NCBI RefSeq assembly: GCF_001552655.1
Contig: NZ_BCRP01000002.1
Location: forward strand, 62,001 to 126,000
Direction: 5' to 3'
DNA: 64,000 bases
Origin: Alicyclobacillus kakegawensis NBRC 103104
GTDB taxonomy: Bacteria; Bacillota; Bacilli; Alicyclobacillales; Alicyclobacillaceae
Below are positions 60,869 through 64,000 of the stretch, in pieces; the first letter of the stretch is position 1; the number at the start of each line of letters is the position of its first letter. The notes beneath the pieces were generated by a model. That model ran no database searches and was not told the origin of the DNA. It was given only the letters and a program-made list of their open reading frames with translations. The translations under genes and the position numbers were made by a program.

Positions 60869-63852
60869 GGCTGCGGCGTCTGGAACTGTATCAGGTCGGG
60901 CCGCACAACGGATTGGTGCTGGATAACGTGGGAGATGGCTTGACGGTGGTGTGCGGACCGAATGAGGCGGGAAAAAGCAGCCTGCTCCTCGGTCTGCGCG
61001 GGGTCTTGTTCGGCCGCGTGGTCAGTGCCGAGCCGAGGCCCGCCTGGCGGCCAGGGGCGCACGGGGTGGCCGTGGTGGTGCGCGACGGAGAGACCTGGCG
61101 CATTGAACGCAGCCTGGACCGCCGGCGGCGGCCGCTCATCCAGGGCCCCGGCGGGCGCAGGCTGGGCGGCGAGGACGCCCTGCGCCAGGCCTTGCCTGAA
61201 CTGGGATTGGTGGAGGATGTGGCCTACCAGTCGGTGTTCACCTTCCAATTGGCGGATTTGGCGTCTTTGGCCCCGGACCACGGCCAGATTCGCGATCAAC
61301 TGTTCACGGTCGGCCGTCTTGGCCTCCGTTCCGCGGCGGCCGTGGAGGCCGAACTGGCTCAACGGGCGAAGGCGCTGTTCAATCCGGATCCGCGCGCGCG
61401 TCGGCCCCAGTTGACTCAGTGTCTGCAGGAGTGGCGGGCGCTTGTGGAGGCCAGGAGCCGGGCGGACGACTCCGCGTCGGCGTACCGGGCCGTGCAGGCC
61501 GAATTGGAACGGCGGCGGGCCGCGCTGGCGGAAGTGGCGAAACAACGGGTGGTGGAGACCGAGCGCTGCCAGCACCACCAGTGGCTGCTTGGACTCTATC
61601 CTCTGTTTCTGGCCGGCGTTCGCGCCGCGGCTCGACTCGAAGCCGTGTTGAGCGGCGTTCAGCCGAGGTCCGAAGGTCTGGGAAGCCCGGCGGATAGGGC
61701 TTGCGCTGGCGTGCACCCGACGATGGCTACCGCCTCCGCTCCGGCCGGCGCTGACCTGGGGGAGGCTGCCCAAGCCGACCTGGCGCGACTGCGAGCACAG
61801 GCCGCCGCTGCCGCCGAGTGGTCGTGGCGGCTGCAACAGCTTGAGGGCCTGCTCGCCCGCGTGGCGGAGGAGACCGCGGCCGCGGCCGCCACGGCCACCA
61901 CCTTCACCTGGTTTCAGGCGCCTGCCTTGGCCGGTCAGCCCGCTTCTGCACACGACCTGGCTACGCTGGAGACGCTGGTGCAGGAGGAAGACCGCTTGCT
62001 GCAGCAGCTGGAGGCGAGTCAGCGGGCGTGGGAAGAAGCGTCGGTGGTCCAGGCGGATCGGCGCAAACAGCTGTCGGAGCGGGGATTCGTCGAGACGGAC
62101 GCGGTCCAGGAGCTGGCGCGGCGACAGGCGGAGGCGCAGCGCCGCCTGGCCGAGTTGACGGCTGACGCCGAGCGTGTGCAGGCGATGTTGGCGAAGGTTC
62201 GCGAGCGGACGGCGCTGGAGCGCGAACGGGCTGCGTTGGCGCAAGCACCACGGCGGAGGCAGCCGGTGGTCAGGCGGTGGATGCTGTGGCTGGCCGGCGG
62301 TTTGGCGCTGGCGGCCGCCGTGGCGGCCGGGCTGCGACAGGAGTGGACACCGGCCGGCAGCGCCCTCTTGGCCGCCCTGTTGGCGCTGTGGGTCGCGGCC
62401 AGGGCCGGCGCAGGACAGACGCCAGCCGACCGGGAGCAAGCCGCTCCCAGCGCGCGCCTGGCCGAGCTGGACGGGCGCCTGGCCCAATTGGAGGCCGAGC
62501 TGGAGCAGTTGGCGGCCCGCCTGGTGCATGTGGATGTGGAGCGGCCGGAAGAACCGTTGCTGCTCGATGCGGGCGCGGCGGTCGCGGCAAGGATGCGCCA
62601 GCAGGAGCAGGCGATGCAGCGGGTGGCGAGCGATGAGCAGTTGGTGTGGGCCTGGCAGGCGGCCTGCGCGCAAGTGCAGCGGATGGACGAGGCGCGCCGG
62701 GCGGCCCGGACCGCGCTTGCCGCCCACAGGCGAGCCTTGGCAGATTGGTGCCAGGAGCACGGCGGGACTGGGGACCCGCCCCAGCGCGCCCGCGAGGTGT
62801 TGGAGGAGTTTCGCCGCTGGGGCGAATTGTGGGAACGCCGCCAAGCTGCGGCCCGGAGCCTGGACGAAGCGCGGAAAACGTTGGCGGAGCTGGCGGCGTG
62901 GTGGTCGGCGCACGGCCTGGCGGACCCGCCCGCGGTCGCCGGGGAAGACGCGTCTTCGCTGTGGGCACATGTGAACCGCGTGCAGGCGCGGCTTAGTGCC
63001 TGGCGCCGCCAGCAGGAGGACAGGCTGCGCGAGCTGGAGGAGGCGCTGCTCGACTGGCGGCGGGCGCACGCTGAAGCGGTAGGACGAGCGGGTGGAGGGA
63101 AGGACTGGGCGGCCGCAAGTATGCAGCTTCGCGGCGAGACAGAGGAGTCCATCCGAGCCCGCCTGGACGACGCCCGGGAGACAGTGCAGAGGTTGACGGA
63201 GCGGCACGACGAGTTGGTCAAGCAGATAGGAGAGCTGGAGGCACGATTGCGCGACTGGCCGAGCACCAGCACGGAGTTGGAGTGGCAGGTTGCGGCGCTT
63301 GCGGAACAAAAAGACCTGCTGGCCAAACAGTGGGCGGTGTACAGGCTGGCGCAGGCGCTGTTCAAGGAGGCGGCGGCCCGCCACAAGGCCCTCCGGCAGC
63401 CGCGCGCCCTGCGCTGGGCTGGCGAGATCCTCGCGCTCGCCACCGACGGGCGGTATCCGCAGCTGCGGGTGGAGGAATCCACTGACGGCCAACGCTACCT
63501 TATCGTGACAGACGCAAAGGGGCAAGAATGGGATCCAGCGGCCCTGTCGCGGGGCACGCGGGAACTGGCGGCGCTCGCCGTCCGGCTGGCGCTGATTGCC
63601 GACTATCGAGAGCGCGGCGTCCACCTGCCCGTCATCCTGGACGATCCGTTGGTCAATCTGGATCCTCTGCGCCGATCGCGTCTGCTTCGCCTTCTCCTGG
63701 AGGTTTCTGGTGAGCAGCAGATCCTCTATCTGACATGCCACGATTCGGTCGTACAGTGGGCTCGCCAGCAGGGTGTGCAGGTGCAGGTGATGTCGCCCCA
63801 TCCGCTGTCGGCGGCCCACAGACAGGCTGCGGCTGCGGGTCCGGAGCGGTGA
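60865..63852 (+). CDS. SMC-like AAA ATPase, YhaN/Rad50-type
   Basis: A 995-residue ATPase. The N-terminal nucleotide-binding half includes VVCGPNEAGKSSLLLGL (Walker A, near 31-45); long Ala/Glu/Arg-rich coiled coils follow; about residues 465-505 hold two adjoining hydrophobic stretches (MLWLAGGLALAAAVAAG and ALLAALLALWVAA), which suggests a membrane hairpin as in YhaN; the C-terminal half has LSRGTRELAALAVRLAL (signature motif) and VILDDPLVNLDP (Walker B). It is therefore a YhaN-type rather than a classical SbcC, which has a zinc hook. ATG 60865 overlaps the yhaO-like gene. Confidence 0.87.
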   Translation: MRLRRLELYQVGPHNGLVLDNVGDGLTVVCGPNEAGKSSLLLGLRGVLFGRVVSAEPRPAWRPGAHGVAVVVRDGETWRIERSLDRRRRPLIQGPGGRRLGGEDALRQALPELGLVEDVAYQSVFTFQLADLASLAPDHGQIRDQLFTVGRLGLRSAAAVEAELAQRAKALFNPDPRARRPQLTQCLQEWRALVEARSRADDSASAYRAVQAELERRRAALAEVAKQRVVETERCQHHQWLLGLYPLFLAGVRAAARLEAVLSGVQPRSEGLGSPADRACAGVHPTMATASAPAGADLGEAAQADLARLRAQAAAAAEWSWRLQQLEGLLARVAEETAAAAATATTFTWFQAPALAGQPASAHDLATLETLVQEEDRLLQQLEASQRAWEEASVVQADRRKQLSERGFVETDAVQELARRQAEAQRRLAELTADAERVQAMLAKVRERTALERERAALAQAPRRRQPVVRRWMLWLAGGLALAAAVAAGLRQEWTPAGSALLAALLALWVAARAGAGQTPADREQAAPSARLAELDGRLAQLEAELEQLAARLVHVDVERPEEPLLLDAGAAVAARMRQQEQAMQRVASDEQLVWAWQAACAQVQRMDEARRAARTALAAHRRALADWCQEHGGTGDPPQRAREVLEEFRRWGELWERRQAAARSLDEARKTLAELAAWWSAHGLADPPAVAGEDASSLWAHVNRVQARLSAWRRQQEDRLRELEEALLDWRRAHAEAVGRAGGGKDWAAASMQLRGETEESIRARLDDARETVQRLTERHDELVKQIGELEARLRDWPSTSTELEWQVAALAEQKDLLAKQWAVYRLAQALFKEAAARHKALRQPRALRWAGEILALATDGRYPQLRVEESTDGQRYLIVTDAKGQEWDPAALSRGTRELAALAVRLALIADYRERGVHLPVILDDPLVNLDPLRRSRLLRLLLEVSGEQQILYLTCHDSVVQWARQQGVQVQVMSPHPLSAAHRQAAAAGPER

Positions 63853-63957
63853 CGGCCGAGCGGCGGGTGCGGAGAGTTTGGGTGCGCCGTTTGTGGACAG
63901 GCCGGCACACGGTCGCACCAAAGGACGCGGTGTGTGCCATGGAAAGGAGCTGGGCGA

Positions 63958-64000
63958 ATGGCGAGTTTGGAGATCTGGGCGGGACCGGCTGGCAGCGGCA
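63958..64000 (+). CDS. addB: Start of a P-loop protein, probably AddB
   Basis: ATG 63958 has AAAGGAG (63943-63949) 8 bases upstream and opens a frame to the window end, giving MASLEIWAGPAGSG, the beginning of a Walker A motif within the first 15 residues. AddB, the nuclease-helicase subunit of the AddAB recombination complex, starts in this way, and addAB neighbours sbcCD-type genes in Bacilli. Only 14 residues are visible, so the name rests on pattern and context. Confidence 0.5.
   Translation, partial: MASLEIWAGPAGSG

Noticed and set aside
60754-63921. A 1055-codon minus-strand frame across the YhaN-like gene
   Set aside because: Shadow of an Ala/Glu/Arg-rich coiled-coil gene; the plus frame has Walker motifs and the minus frame has none.

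Overview
The window reads as ordinary chromosome of a GC-rich (about 60-65% by eye), endospore-forming, Gram-positive bacterium of the class Bacilli. Evidence: SpoVB, a CotS-type coat kinase, a LysM coat-like protein, the SigI/RsgI pair, ComN, two T-box leaders, a bacilliredoxin and the hemE-hemH-hemY order of coproporphyrin-dependent haem synthesis. Several blocks follow Bacillus subtilis gene order (pheS-pheT-zapA-cvpA-mutS2; ruvA-ruvB-queA-tgt-yajC; spoVB/comN/secD-secF; recJ-apt-relA-dtd). The high GC suggests an Alicyclobacillus/Kyrpidia-like lineage, but that is inference. I see no rRNA, tRNA, CRISPR array, insertion sequence or prophage.

Layout. 1-2528: end of a histidine-utilisation operon (hutU fragment, hutI, hutG). 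2849-4045: MFS transporter behind a palindromic operator candidate. 4089-9105: T-box-controlled pheST, then zapA and cvpA. 9182-15024: a small membrane protein, mutS2, and a class A penicillin-binding protein facing it. 15055-16673: back-to-back promoters, a tyrosine T-box and tyrS. 16832-18849: a LysM protein coupled to a CotS-like kinase. 18871-21937: a nitrilase/NAD-synthase pair, yebC and an unknown exported protein. 22171-29635: ruvCAB, sigI-rsgI, then queA-tgt-yajC. 29698-35527: membrane proteins, a tandem-GGDEF sensor, a DUF421 protein, spoVB and comN. 35626-44707: secD, secF, a cation efflux protein, recJ, apt, relA, dtd and a metallo-beta-lactamase protein. 44731-50481: a chemosensory locus (lone CheB catalytic domain, MCP, CheA, CheW) in which the MCP-CheA-CheW operon lies behind a cyclic-di-GMP-I riboswitch. 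50544-53994: hemY-hemH-hemE on the minus strand. 54265-58115: bacilliredoxin, DtxR-family regulator, D-Ala-D-Ala carboxypeptidase, TM2 protein and dusB. 58199-64000: MFS transporter, then YhaO/YhaN-like nuclease and SMC-type ATPase genes and the first codons of what looks like addB.

Most striking signals: (i) a complete c-di-GMP-I riboswitch with an intrinsic terminator and a mutually exclusive antiterminator in front of the chemosensory operon, with a double-GGDEF enzyme 13 kb upstream; (ii) a sigma-I-type promoter motif directly before sigI and an RsgI whose extracellular tail ends in a histidine-rich 92-residue stretch; (iii) a 14-bp leader hairpin in front of secD; (iv) palindromes inside the promoters of the NAD operon and the first MFS gene. 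All belong to known families; no wholly unprecedented gene system is evident. The novelty, if any, lies in the wiring: second-messenger control of a minimal chemosensory module, and the unusual sensor tail of RsgI.
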